From positions 90,252 to 154,251 of the forward strand of contig NW_025064902.1 in assembly GCF_019112545.1 (NCBI RefSeq): DNA of 64,000 nt, read 5' to 3'. The DNA is from Guyanagaster necrorhizus (Eukaryota > Basidiomycota > Agaricomycetes > Agaricales > Physalacriaceae). This document shows positions 10,715 to 22,400 of this stretch, piece after piece. Position 1 is the first letter of the stretch. Each line of letters begins with the position of its first letter. Under the pieces are notes generated by a model. That model ran no database searches. It worked only from the letters and a program-made list of their open reading frames with translations, and was not told the DNA's origin. The translations under genes and the position numbers were made by a program.

Positions 10715-12200
10715 CTCCTGAAGCTGAAGCATTTTAGAGCTATGATGATACCAATGGAGGAGAAAATACATGAGCAAATCAAGAGTGTGATATGATGACC
10801 AGAGACATAGAACCAATGCATTGCCTCCTCTATCAATTATAAGCAGAGCATGACTAAATCAGAGGACCTGATCTATTATGACAATCATATCTACATCCCT
10901 TGTGATCATACACTCCGAGAGGAGATTATTGCAATATCTCATGGCCACATCACTACAGAAGACTCAGAGATCACAAAGATGAATAAATTGATATTGAGGG
11001 AATACTGATGACTAAAGATATGACAGAACATTGAGAAGTATGTTAAGAGATATGAGACTTGTCAATAGACTAAGTTAAGTGTACAGACACAAGTGGCCTC
11101 ACTTCACCCAAATGAGATTCTTACTAAACTATAGACTCACATTTCAGTCAATATGATCACTGGATTCTCAGACTGTAATGGCTATAACACTATTATTGTC
11201 ATTGTTAATCAGTTTTCAAAAGTCATTATTTCTATCATATGTTTAATGGAACTGTCTTCAGAGGGATAGGCAAAGATATTATGTGATGAAGTTTACACTA
11301 AACACAGAATACCCCAAATCATCATCTTAGACTGTAGTTCACAATTTGTCTCAAAATTCCTCAATAACCTGTATCATCTTTTAATATCTGAAGCAATGCA
11401 TCAACCACTTATCACCCACAAACTGATAGGCAGACTGAGTGTGTCAATCAAAAAATGGAAAAATACCTCCAGATATTCATTAATCACAGATAGGATGACT
11501 GGACTGAGTGGCTTGCTCTGGTGGCATTCCAACATAATAATTTCATTCACTCTGCCACTAACAAGACTCCCTTTTTCATCAATCATAGCTAACATCCTCA
11601 TATTATGGTCACTAGTCACCATAATACTACTACTCCTATATCTTTCAACTTCACACAACTCATATTGGCTATTTACACTGAAATACATATAGTGCTCAAG
11701 AAGCTGGCTGCTGCTATAAAGGCACAATATGATAAATACTGACAACCAGCCTGTGAATACTCTATCAATGACAAGGTCTGGCTTAATGCCAGCAACCTTC
11801 ATCTTCTCTGCCTAAAATGCAAACTTACCAACAAATGCACTCACCTCTTTTCTGTTCTCACAAAAGTTGGCACCTTCACATACTACCTTCAACTGCCTGA
11901 CAACTAGTGCATACATCCAGTCTTTAACAAATCACTCCCACCTTTTCTAATCAGGAAATTCCACCTCCATCCAAACTAATCCTGATTGAAAATAAAGAAC
12001 ACTATAAAGTTAAACAAATTTTGGATTATAAACTCTAAAAAGTGCAAGCACACAGTGGTAGCAGCCATACTATGGTTTATTATCTCATCAAATGGAAGAA
12101 CTATGGACCAGAATCCAATCAATAGATCCATGAGCATGACCTGAATGCAGAGGACACTATTTGTGACTATAAAATCTCCATTAATTAATCCATCAGAATG
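10715..12200 (+). pseudogene. pol: pol of element C, part 2: integrase and chromodomain
   Basis: Continues C after insertion D. It holds the linker K-H-F-R-A-M-M-I-P-M-E-E, the integrase zinc-binding region (10850-11060), the integrase core with M-I-T-G (about 11150-11350), the C-terminal integrase domain (11500-11950) and a decayed chromodomain (about 12000-12150). Stops and frameshifts are frequent and CpG is absent. The element ends in the LTR at 12222. Confidence 0.85.
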
Positions 12201-12221
12201 ATAGTCTTAAGAGGAAGGTGA

Positions 12222-12675
12222 TATTATAATTTTTCTCTTATCTTATTATTTTTACTTTTTATCTTATCAGAGTGCCTATCTTATCTTGGGTGCTTATCTG
12301 AGGATGCAGGGAAGGTTATATAATTACAACAGACTGACAGTACTATTGTACTTGATTATCTTGTCTACAAACTATTTCCTATTGTCTACTCTCTGACAAC
12401 CAGACAGAATAAGCAGCATAATTCAGGACAGTACAATAGGCAGTAGTATATTTATTATGATCCAGGACAGTATATAAGTAGGATAGCTCTCACTGTAGTA
12501 ATCCAGCTTTGAGCTATAAGTTTATTTCACACTATTTTCTCTTGAGCCTAACTTGTCTTTGGCTTTAAAGCATTTGTCTGATATAATACATCAAATGAAC
12601 TCTAGCAAGACTATACAAACATGATGCAGTGCTAGTTTATCATGTGTCCAAGTCATGTGCAAGCTAGATCTAACA
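12222..12675 (+). repeat. 3' LTR of element C (454 bp)
   Basis: Starts TATTATAATTTTTC, which is TGTTAT with G to A at position 2, and ends GATCTAACA. It follows a decayed polypurine tract (AAGAGGAAGGTGA). It contains the AGCTTTGAGCTATAAG self-primer segment near 12507. Confidence 0.8.
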
Positions 12676-13089
12676 ACTAGCTATACAAGAACTACTGGAA
12701 TTGGCCTAACAGAATCAGAACTGTTTGTACTAACAAGCTAATATATTCAAATTGCTCAGATGGAGTTTGCATCCTAGATGACTCTGATGCTTATCATCCA
12801 GGGATCAGCACAAATGAGGTATTCTAGAGGTAAAATAGATAAAATACTTTTTTTTGACTTGAGACTAAATTTCAAATTTTTATTACAGAAAGCAAATAAG
12901 ATTGTGCAGTACAGCATTGACAGGCAAACTCATCAGCCTGTTTACTCCAATGTCTTGTATTCTCTTCTCCTATCAGATAAGTATTGCATGATGCTATCAG
13001 TTATCCAAGCCAACCAACCAACTAAATTAACATGTGCAACACCTTATACAGATTTCAATTTGAGTATGCACTGAGCTGATAAAGTTTAG
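12676..13089. other. Unassigned CpG-free sequence
   Basis: Lies between the C LTR and the copia gag relic. A plus-strand ORF of 98 codons (12778-13074) has no recognisable motif. It may be decayed copia sequence. Confidence 0.4.
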
Positions 13090-13801
13090 GTGTTCACCAA
13101 CATGACTTACCTTTAGATGACAACTCAGTCCTATGAAACCAATGAAACAGGGTACCTTTTTAGGTTCAGTCTAAACAGAAATGACTCCATTGTGAACCAG
13201 TTCTTTGTCACTCCCACTATGACTTTTAGGGGCTTCTCTAATGCTGTAAGCCTCACATCTATGATTCCTCAGAAGCCTTTGTTGGTTAATTCCCATCTAG
13301 TTTTGGATAAGTTATTAACAGCAGCATGCTTTGTGCAGAGGTCCTGGATGTGAGTATCTATATCAGCACCCTCTGTATACTTTGTGTTCTGAAGTATCCA
13401 TTGAGCTTCAGATAGTGCCATACCATTTTGAATAGCATAGGTGTTTATTAGTGAGTCCTATGCCTCCTTCACTGTGCCTGTTGTCTTAACCCTAACCCAA
13501 TAGGGTTGGAGACATTGAGAATGATATGCAAGCATATGTGGGAGTTGCAGAATTTCCATTCATCATATGACAGTGTGGATGAGTATAGTGGTATGAGATT
13601 CAGTGGGAACAGTGTGGTAGCCAGTGTTGTGTCCATAGTTTTCTGGGTGGTAGGTGGGCATAGATTTGTCCCACCCACATATCCCCATAAGCCTTTACCA
13701 CTGATAATTTCAGTGATCTTAACCTGCCAAGATGCAAGGTTTTTTCCATTGAACTGAGAGGCTTTGAGAAGTTGGGTGACAGAAGGGCTTGTTGTTGACA
13801 T
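13090..13801 (-). pseudogene. Ty1/copia-type gag relic
   Basis: An ATG at 13801 opens a 110-codon frame whose N-terminus is typical of fungal copia Gags: L-L-K-A-S-Q-F-N-G-K-N-L-A-S-W, then G-K-G-L-W-G-Y-V. It continues with D-E-W-K-F-C and L-N-V-S-N-P-I-G-L-G. After a shift at about 13470 the same protein goes on, with A-L-S-E-A-Q, then a stretch matching T-D-F-R-x-I-I and A-L-E-K-P-L. Stops follow. No CpG. Protease, integrase and RT of this element are not recognisable nearby, so it is a fragment. Copia rather than gypsy because of the GKGLWGY and DEW motifs. Confidence 0.72.
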
Positions 13802-14190
13802 GGTTAGGGGTTATAGTTATTCATGTAAATAGTTGTGGGTATTGAGTTGCTCTTGTGGGTAAATTGTACTGTGTGTTCTCCTTGACTGGTTCAGAGACTA
13901 GGGTAGGGCCACATAACCTAATGTAAGATGAACAATGTAATCAGAACTCAGTTGGCACAGTGTGGGTGAAATGACTGTATTGGTGGTGTACCCATACCTA
14001 ATGTAAGATGAACAATATAATCACAACTAAAGAGTGAGTAAGTAAAGTATGCAAGGTATATGAGCTAGATAACACATACCTCAGTCAGCACAGTACAGGT
14101 GAAATGACTGAGGTTGCAGAAGTAACTACATGATATATATACTGTCAGTATGAAGTTCAGGGGTGTGGAAAAACAAAAGAGTCTATAATG
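13802..14190. repeat. Copia leader region with imperfect direct repeats
   Basis: Two imperfect copies of a block beginning ACCTAATGTAAGATGAACAA and ending near GGTGAAATGACTG occur at about 13916-13980 and 13997-14110. This is upstream of the copia gag, so it may be part of its 5' LTR or leader. CpG appears only after 14200. Confidence 0.5.
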
Positions 14191-14356
14191 GATGGCATAC
14201 AATATAGTCGGGACTGCATCGGATATTACATGTCTCGTTCAACACATGGTTCAGGATAGTCGACAGATTTCAATGGAGAGCAACGAGATGAAGAGAATGT
14301 TAGAAGTTCTTAGCTTTGCGGGTGAGGGAAAATGGGCAACGCGAGAGACAATTGCC

Positions 14357-15425
14357 TCAATGGGAGATACTCATATGATGCTTCAGATTGTCTTGCCTGC
14401 TGAAAGACCTCAGGCAGCCTTTTTTCAGACATTTATGAGCTAGGGAGTTGTGAGCACCGGAACCGAGAGAAAAGGTCGAGCGCACGCTTTTGGCATATGT
14501 GGAGGCCCTTGATATGCCTCTTCAGATGCTCGCCTCGACCGAAGCTCTTTCCGCATCCTCCGTACGCGCAAACGTATGGCCTGTCGCCCTTGCTGCGACG
14601 GCCTATCTTCCTCAAGCCGAACGGAATCGATGCAATCGGTGTGTAATGCTCTGCTTCAAACTGATCATCTTGACGGAACTCCGGAGCAACGGGAACTTTC
14701 CTTCCACGACTTTTCTTATTGCCACGGCCGTCCTTCTTGCCCAAGTGCTTCGTCGTCGTGGTCGACCGAGTTCTCTTTCTGGTGGTCGAGGGTCCTGGAC
14801 TAGGGCAGTAGGCAGAATCAGAATCCGATTCGTCGTCTCTGTGGTAGGAAAATTCGGACTCCGATCGTGGTGATTCCGTCTGCGGGTTAGAAGCTAAGGA
14901 TACCTCCGAGTCAGACTGTAGCATCCTAAATGGCGAGAAGTTCTGACAAGCGGGCTGTGCGTTTGCCTCAGGAGAAGGCGATGGGTCAGGAAGTTGCTCT
15001 GGGAAGAATGAAGAGGGTGCTGGGGACGATGAGGAAGATGTGAGTGCCGATACATTGACGAACACAGTAGGTGGTGTTGAGAGTGGCGACTCGTAGTCCA
15101 ACTCCAGTGGGGTAGATGGTGTCGCGGGAGGAGCCAAAGGAGGGTCCAAGAGAAATGTCGAAGTGTCGCCAGAAATGATGGGCTTGTCCGCCGTTGACTG
15201 AAGGTAAGAGATAAAGTCTTTGGAGATGTCGTCTCTGAAAATCATCTGCACGAAAGAAGCGGCATCCTGCATGGAATCGAAGAGGTAGTCGTATCGGTCG
15301 TTCTGGGAAAACGGAGGTCCTGAAGATTGGGTTGGACTCTCTGTCTCATGTGAATCCTCAGGCCGCGAAGATGGGACGCCATTCATTTGTAGAGGCTGGA
15401 AGTCAACGTACGGGAGGGCGTTCAT
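14357..15425 (-). CDS. Two-finger C2H2 zinc-finger transcription factor (340 aa, one intron)
   Basis: Likely a sequence-specific DNA-binding regulator in the nucleus. I place the start at the ATG at 15425-15423, because a TATA box lies 62 bp upstream and the longer in-frame ORF would start upstream of that box. Exon 1 is 15425-14486 and exon 2 is 14439-14357; the 46-nt intron 14485-14440 has GT...AG ends. Without the splice the frame runs past the intron and shows only one finger. With it, finger 1 (C286-C291-H304-H309, C-x4-C-x12-H-x4-H) is joined by a K-P linker to finger 2 (C317-C322-H335-H340), and the protein stops right after the last His. Residues 1-215 are acidic and Ser/Pro-rich, as in activation regions; 216-243 are basic, a likely nuclear signal. 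The regulon is unknown. Confidence 0.85.
14440..14485 (-). other. Intron of the zinc-finger gene (46 nt)
   Basis: Donor GTGCGC and acceptor CCCTAG. Its removal joins the two fingers in frame through Q-K-P-H-K-C, the usual type of finger linker. Confidence 0.8.
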
Positions 15426-15486
15426 CTCCAGAGCGGTGGTGGTGGTGGTGGTTACTGCTAGAAATGACTCGAGCCAAGTTTCCGCC

Positions 15487-15494
15487 CTTTTATA
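15487..15494 (-). promoter_or_regulatory. TATA box of the zinc-finger gene
   Basis: TATAAAAG on the minus strand, 62 bp upstream of the chosen ATG at 15425. It supports that start over the upstream ATG at 15548. Confidence 0.6.
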
Positions 15495-15705
15495 CGAAAA
15501 TGCCAAGACAAATCGGGGATCCTCGATTATGTCTTGACTTATACACATCGGTTTATTTCGGATCTAGTTTTGGATTTGCGTATGAAATCAAGACATGGTC
15601 GAGGATCCCTGTATAGGGATAGGACCTGGGTTCACCGGCATTATCTTCTGGTCACCCATGATTATTCATCTTGGCATATTGACCAGCTCCAAGAAACCAT
15701 TTTCT

Positions 15706-16968
15706 CTATGCAGCCCTACATTCTAAAGATATGTGTACACTTGATTTTAACCTAGGTGCATGTCTAACATCTTCTATGCCAAAGCATTCACATTTCACAA
15801 GCTCCCTCTGCACTTGTGAAGGTAAGTGGTTCATCATGTAGACTATACTGCTGGAGTGGAATGAGGTAGGGACGGAGATCTGGGTCATCGCTGAGTTAGA
15901 TCGGAGGTGCATTGTAGAGTATATGTCCCCGTTTGCCTGTCCACTGGTTCGATCTGCACTTTTAGTAGTAGATCCATGCCGACGATGGTGTCGGAAAAGG
16001 AAGAAAGCAATAAGGGCGGAGAGAGCAACGCCCACAACGCCTCCGACGATGGGACCGACGGGAGTGGAAGAGCCATTACTACTGGCGGTGCCATTATCCG
16101 AAGTAAGATCAGGATGATCTGTTGAAATATGTCAGTTGTACATGATTCGAAGTGCGGTCAACTTCGACCCACCTTGAGAAGACATGTTTTTGGCATCCGA
16201 GGAATCAAAACCCCCATCAGGCCAATTCAGCGCTATCATCTTAGTAGATGGTGAACAATCTCCCTCCGAAGAAATATGACCAAGTCAACTAACGATTTTG
16301 GGTGGCCCAGTACGGAATGGAAGCCGGTTCAGGAAGTTCATAACCTTTATCGTAAGGATAGAACCTGAAAAAATTGTGAATAGAATCCTTAAATCCGAAT
16401 TCCGAGGTGGTCTTACGTTGTCGTGGACAAGTCGTCGTCCGGACATTCTGCTTTGTAGTAGGCCCAGCTAATGACATTCAGCATGGTGAACTGTTTTGAT
16501 GGAAGAGAAGATATCCTCACCTCAGAACGGAATTCACGTTGCCTTGGCATACCGTGCAGGCACTCAAGAGGTTATAAACGGACCAAGAACTACGCCAGAT
16601 CCTAAGATAAAACAATCGAGAAGAGATACAATTCTGACGTACCATGAGCATGGAGTCGACGACATGGTACCGACATTCGGAGGATTATAATGGGAGTCGG
16701 CCGGTAAAGCCCATACGCCGTAATCTGCACCCGATCGACATATCAGTCGCTTAAAGAAGCCACTATCAATGCACGCACCACCGGTCAAACAGGATCCCAA
16801 CAAATACGACGCCAGCAGACAAGGACTCAAACCTGATTCGTTGTCAGTCCAATCATAATCACTGGTGCAAGTTGCATTAGTCTGGGGCCCGCGCGGGACT
16901 ATTGTTGAAGCCGATGCAAGAGTGACAGCCATCAGAGAAACGATAATGAAGTACACTAGGCAACTCAT
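15706..16968 (-). CDS. Small secreted-type single-pass membrane protein (about 311 aa, seven exons)
   Basis: A type common in mushroom genomes, with no known function. Exons on the minus strand: 16968-16779, 16724-16643, 16589-16521, 16467-16417, 16364-16294, 16232-16173, 16118-15706. The six introns are 52-61 nt with GT...AG ends, and the total is 936 nt in frame. Residues 1-21 look like a signal peptide. The ectodomain has paired Cys residues, the motif A-L-P-A-D-S-H-Y-N-P-P (about 69-79), L-L-S-A-C-x-x-C-Q-G, and I-P-Y-W-A. A Ser/Thr/Gly-rich stalk precedes one membrane helix (about 196-216), followed by H-H-R-R-H as a stop-transfer signal. I predict a cell-surface protein with a cytosolic tail. 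The last 50 residues fall in CpG-poor sequence, so the C-terminus is the least certain part; another splice is possible there. Confidence 0.8.
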
Positions 16969-17600
16969 GTCCGCGTACGAATCCTGTCCACTGCACTGCT
17001 GGAGGGAGAGCAAAAGACACGCCCTGACCCCTGCAACACTGATGGTGAGAATATCAGATGCAGGTACCGCTCAGCGCTAAGACCAAGGATACCGGAGCCT
17101 GACATGACCAGCGTGGGCTCCATCCATCCATCCGGAGAACCACATACGTGATGTTATGTTCAATTTCGGCGCAAGTAATAAAAGAGCGAACAAGCTGGCG
17201 AATCAATTCTAAGAACTTGGGAAGAGGGCAAGCAGTTGTGAAAGCGCTCACAAACGTATCTGCCAGATAACGGGAGTTTTTGGGGGGACCGGGACCTTGT
17301 TTCGTACAAAATGCACCACCGTTTGAATGATCGCGGATATTTGTTCGCCCCGCTTGATGATTCCTATGCTCTGAGCTACGGGGCCACGGCTGTCAGCCCG
17401 TGATGATCAATTGATTTCGTCAATTGATTTTGTATTCCAGAGAGATGATTTGAATGCCACATCACAGTACTGCTTCAATTGAATTGGACGCCGGAAAATG
17501 CCGAGGTGGAAAGAATTTTGATGGAGATCGGATCGATGTGTCCGTGCCGGCTCACGGCTCAACCTTGAAGTACAGCAGCATACCTGGAGGATGACAGCCA
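16969..17600. other. CpG-bearing upstream region of the membrane-protein gene
   Basis: Upstream sequence and likely promoter of the gene that starts at 16968. No second gene is recognised. At 17406-17429 the octamer TCAATTGA occurs twice, 9 bp apart, flanking TTTCG. CpG stops at about 17570. Confidence 0.5.
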
Positions 17601-19004
17601 GTATGCTTGAGAAATGGGGCAACTGAATGTATGTTTTTAAGGTTTTCATCTTCATTATGATGAACTTTGACCATGTGCTAGATTGTTCAGAGCCTTCACT
17701 TGCACAGAGAACAGAATGAAGACCAAGTCTTGACTACTGATGAGAATGAATGAATATACTCCAATGTCTGTGCTAGAAGCTATCCAGCTAATGGGCTCCA
17801 TACCTTTTATGTATCCCAGGACTTTATGGCTTCATCCAAGGCCTGGCCATGCTTCACACTTTGCATCTACTCTAGATTACCTGAGGACAGCTACACCTTT
17901 TTGAATGATTTTCTCTGATTCCAGATCATGTGTATGACATTCCCATCCTTCTGTGATCCTATTGGCTGGTATAGGCAAAGAAACTCTTTCATAGTATATA
18001 GATAATAAAACAATGCATCCTTTATAGATTACCTTCATTTATAAGCAAGCATGCCTTGATGTAAACTGCTATCCATTGAAGGCTGCAGTTGAAAATTATA
18101 GTTGAGATGCAGAGGATTAATGATTAACCTCTGGTACAGCCTAACTAATTTCTCTCAAGATCCTTAACCAGCATCCAAAAGCCTGAATTTGAGTGACTTT
18201 TTTAGTCTGCACAGAAAGGACCTTGATATTTTCTCTCTCAATAGATCCATGCTCCTGAAGACATCTCCTGTATCATTTCTAGTCATATGTTAAGCTATCA
18301 CAAAGATGAACTTGTTCTGAAACACAACATATACTTCAGTGATGCCACAATCCTTTCAATGCTTGCTACAAGATAATATTATTCAAGAGTCTGTGTTTCT
18401 TCCACACAAACTGATATAAGATGATGCCATCAATGCTTCTGCCATCAAACTAATCAAGCACTCCAAACCAAACTCCTCCCTTCTTTTGTCAGCATTGATC
18501 AAGATGAGTAAGATAGTACAGGCACCCTTTTAATGTCAACAACATCAGAACTCTTTAGATAATATTATGCTTGAAGATATCATACACATCTTTCTTTGTT
18601 AATAATGTAAAAATTGATGGATCATTGTGTGGTGCTTGTGATCATCAGCATGAACAGCCTCATCTCACCTGTTCTTCTCCAGAAATCCAGAAAACAGCAA
18701 AAAAAAAAAAGGTCTCATGGATATAAATTCATGTGATTGATCTATATCTACAGATGCTGATTTACTCATCCTGTAGTTTTGCCTATTTGCACTGTCTTGG
18801 TTGCCTCAGTGTGAACCAGAGAAGACTCTGTCAGGATCAGTGCTGTCTGCACCATCAAGAAAGTCTGTTTGGTTCTATGCACTTTCTGATATGGTCAATC
18901 TGTCTTGTTAGTCAATAAATGATTGAAAGCTATTATACCATGCAGTGTATCTGTGATGCAACAGATATCATCTATGCAATGGGTCCAAGTCATTGATGGT
19001 GTTC
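17601..19004. other. Unassigned CpG-free decayed sequence
   Basis: Short scattered ORFs only, none with motifs I recognise. Probably old transposon sequence, judged from its composition. A short A tract lies at about 18699-18711. Confidence 0.4.
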
Positions 19005-19009
19005 ACAAC

Positions 19010-19479
19010 TGTTAGACCTGAGCTTCACATGATCACAAACACATGATAAACTATTGTCACTTTGCACTTCAAGTGGAATGACAGAGTTCACTGTATATAG
19101 TTGTGGATTGTCATATTATAAAGTCTTTAGAATTGGCTCAAGAGTAGAATAGTATAGATAAACTTTAGCTTGAAGCTGGGTTATACCAGTGAGAGCTGCT
19201 CTGCTTATATACAAGTTATTGTGCTACTATAAATGTTCTTACTTATTATGTCTGTCCTAGTTATTGTGCTCATTGTCCTTGAGCATTGCTACTGTCTGTA
19301 AAAGAGTAATTGTGCATTGTCAAGTGATACTATTGCATTGAAGGATAATGATCAACTGAGCTTGTTGTAATGACTAAGCTGGTCTCATAGTCCTAAGCAC
19401 TGGTTTAGCACTCTGACTAAGCATAGATAGGTGTTATTCATTAAAGAAAAGAGGAAAAGAAAAAGGAAAAATTGTAACA
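19010..19479 (-). repeat. Solo LTR with target-site duplication (470 bp)
   Basis: TGTTAGACC...TTGTAACA, flanked by perfect 5 bp duplications ACAAC (19005-19009 and 19480-19484). It has no leader or polypurine tract on either side. It is the same length as the F LTRs and contains the self-primer segment on the minus strand (plus strand CTTTAGCTTGAAGCT). A solo LTR is normally left by recombination between the two LTRs of a full insertion. Confidence 0.92.
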
Positions 19480-19484
19480 ACAAC

Positions 19485-22400
19485 TGGACTAGAAAAAGAA
19501 GGCAAGCATAGCTACCTTTTTATTTATGTCATAGACTTTTACTGATAATTCATTTAATAGTTTTTGGTGACAGCAGCACCTCTTTGATAGTAGTCATCAT
19601 GACTATCAGAATGCTTTTAGCTCAAACTAAACATTCCCTTATGCTCTCATTCAAAACAGATGATATACCTCTTCTCATATCCCTTTCAACTGCATTTGTC
19701 ACTCTGATGAATAAAATCTCAAACCTAATCCCCTGAATACTGCTTGAATATCAGTTGATTTAATCTCATATCTGTACCCAGCCACAGTCACAGCTAAAGA
19801 TCATCTTGTGAATATTTGAATGATAAGCCTAGACTATAGACTGTTCATATCTCTATCTCTCTCTGAGTACTCTTAAGCACTATATCACAAGCATGCCTCT
19901 ATAATGCAACAATGCTACTATAACCAATTATGAAAATAATCCTTCCAAATGTATATGCACTGTGCAAATCCAAAACAAATTTCAGGCCTGCAAGTTTCTG
20001 ATCAAGTACCTATGAGGATCAAGAAGATAAGATTATTGGATTTTCTGATAATCTTTATGCCTTTGGATGCTCAAACAGATGATGTTGTTGCATTGACTAT
20101 CTGTTTTGTATATTGTTTTGTTCAGATCAACCTCAAGTGACTTGTGTTTGTTTGATTCAGATCTTTTTTCCTATTCTGGATCTCATTTGGCAAGAGATGC
20201 ATCACTCCACCCTCAGCCACAATAGTCACCTCTTGATAGCTCACTTTCTGCAAAAAATTTTTCTAAAACAGATACAAGAAAAACCAGCAGCTAAATCACT
20301 GTACAGATTAAGCTTAGCACTGAGAGATATATTCTTATTGACAGATGAGATGTTTCAGATGTAAAAATGAAGGGCATCAGAAACAACTCTGGCTGTCCAA
20401 GGGTATCCTGCAGCCCCAAGAGAAAGATGACTTTCACATTTCATATCAAATGAATGTCATTTTTTTCAGTCTTATTCTTTTTAGTGAATAAGAATGTGAG
20501 TCTGAGACTGGATAACAGGAGGATCTAGCTTATTCTAGAGCTTGATGTATGACAGGATCCCTAGCATTGAGCCAGAGGGGATTCAGAATATGTCTGTAGA
20601 GCAGATAGAGAAGTGTGGATGGTGACATCTGCTATCTATAAGCTAAGCAAGCAGGAGCAGTGAGAAGACCATAAAGAGGCTAAGACAGATCAATGCTCCT
20701 TCTTGGCTCTCCAGCTTGTCATGCAGAGCATGTGCATTCAAAGAGGACACACATATTGTTTGACATATGCACTTTTATATGCTTCACAGGCCTTGTGGCT
20801 GAAAGCTTGCAGCCTATGGGCCATGGGTAGATCATGGTCATGCAGGCACATGAGTTAAGAAGCTGGCACAACTTAGCTGATTCAGGGTTCTTTCAAACTG
20901 AGTCAGACCAAACAGCATCAGTGGAACATGATGCCTGGCTCATTCTTTTCTTCTCACCTGACTCTGGCAGACCAATAGATTCTACACTCCTGAGTGATAT
21001 AGATTATGAGAAATTTTGTAGCAAGAAACCAAGTGCACAATCCACTATGAAGCAACAGATAGGGGTTTGAACTTACTCTGGTTATACTCATATAATAAAT
21101 TATAATGATAGTCAATCCAGTCAGTCTCTGTCAATCTCAGTGGCAACCATCAAATTCAGGGCCACTGAGATTAGCAGTTGAGATAGATACTTCATCTTCA
21201 GCAAGCTTTTGCTATTGTCATATACAGAAGAAGCTCTATCAAACAAGAAATAGCCTATAAATTTGTTGATCAATCAGAATACAATAATATATAAACTTTC
21301 TCAAAGAAATTAAACCAAGCCAGCCTATCAAACCTTGCATCTGGCATGGAAGTAGTACAGACCACTAGTTATATTCATAATATATTCTACTAATACAGCA
21401 TTAAAGCCAAAGGAATGATATGCTTGAACTCAATATAGATTTCTAACCATCATTGATATTCTACTGAATAATGCCAGATAAATATTCTTTCTACTAGCAC
21501 CTCTACAACTGACCACTATAGATTATTCTGAATGTGTTTATCAAGGACACCATCATCAGCTTATCACAGAAGAAGCAGGTGAGTGAACCTTCACTTATGC
21601 TTGTGCTCTAAGCATCTTCTAGTAGAAAGTGCTTGCATCTAGATCAATGTCTAATTACAATCTGGTTATATTTGGACAGAAAGACAGAGAATTAAACTAA
21701 ATAGAGTAAACTATGTCACTACACTTACTATTGTGTGACTCATACTACTCAAACTATGACTGATTTTCTTCTATTGCAGGAAAAGACAGTATGCTATTCT
21801 GAAAGAAAAGTTCAGATAAATGAAATATCAATATGCACATTATACATACTGTCTCTGCTTTAGCTACAGAGAGATCTGATATGGTGATACCCTCAATGAC
21901 AGTTTTAGATAGTCAGTCTTGGTCACAAAAAAGATTGTATATACAGTCTCTCCAGAATCAGCAGTCTCACTTTCAGTGACAGGAGTAGCAAATCTCATTA
22001 TATTTTTGATAAGGTGACATCCTTTTTTGACAGATCATATTGAAATCTTGTGTGAATTGAGTCTGAGAAGAGAGTTAGCAAATAAAAAGGTGGTAAGGCT
22101 AGACTTGCATAGTGAGTAAAGAGTTTATATACACTGTTGGTGACACCTCAGTTTTGCAAAGCTGGTTAAGATGTATATACTGACACCTTGATAAAACAAA
22201 GTTGATTGCTTCAAAAATGAGAGAATTGAATCAGACAATATACTGTAAACTGGGATCAGATTCAAGAAGAATTAAACAAGTACTGAATGAGAGTAACCAC
22301 TGCAATGAGAGTAAAAAAGAGCATAAGTTAAGTTTGCTGATGATTAATTTGAAATACATTGCATACTTGAGATCCATACCTCATCACCAGTCCAGATATT

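Noticed and set aside
15426..15548. An upstream ATG that would add 41 residues to the zinc-finger protein
   Set aside because: It lies upstream of the TATA box at 15487-15494, so it would not be in the transcript; the added residues show no domain.
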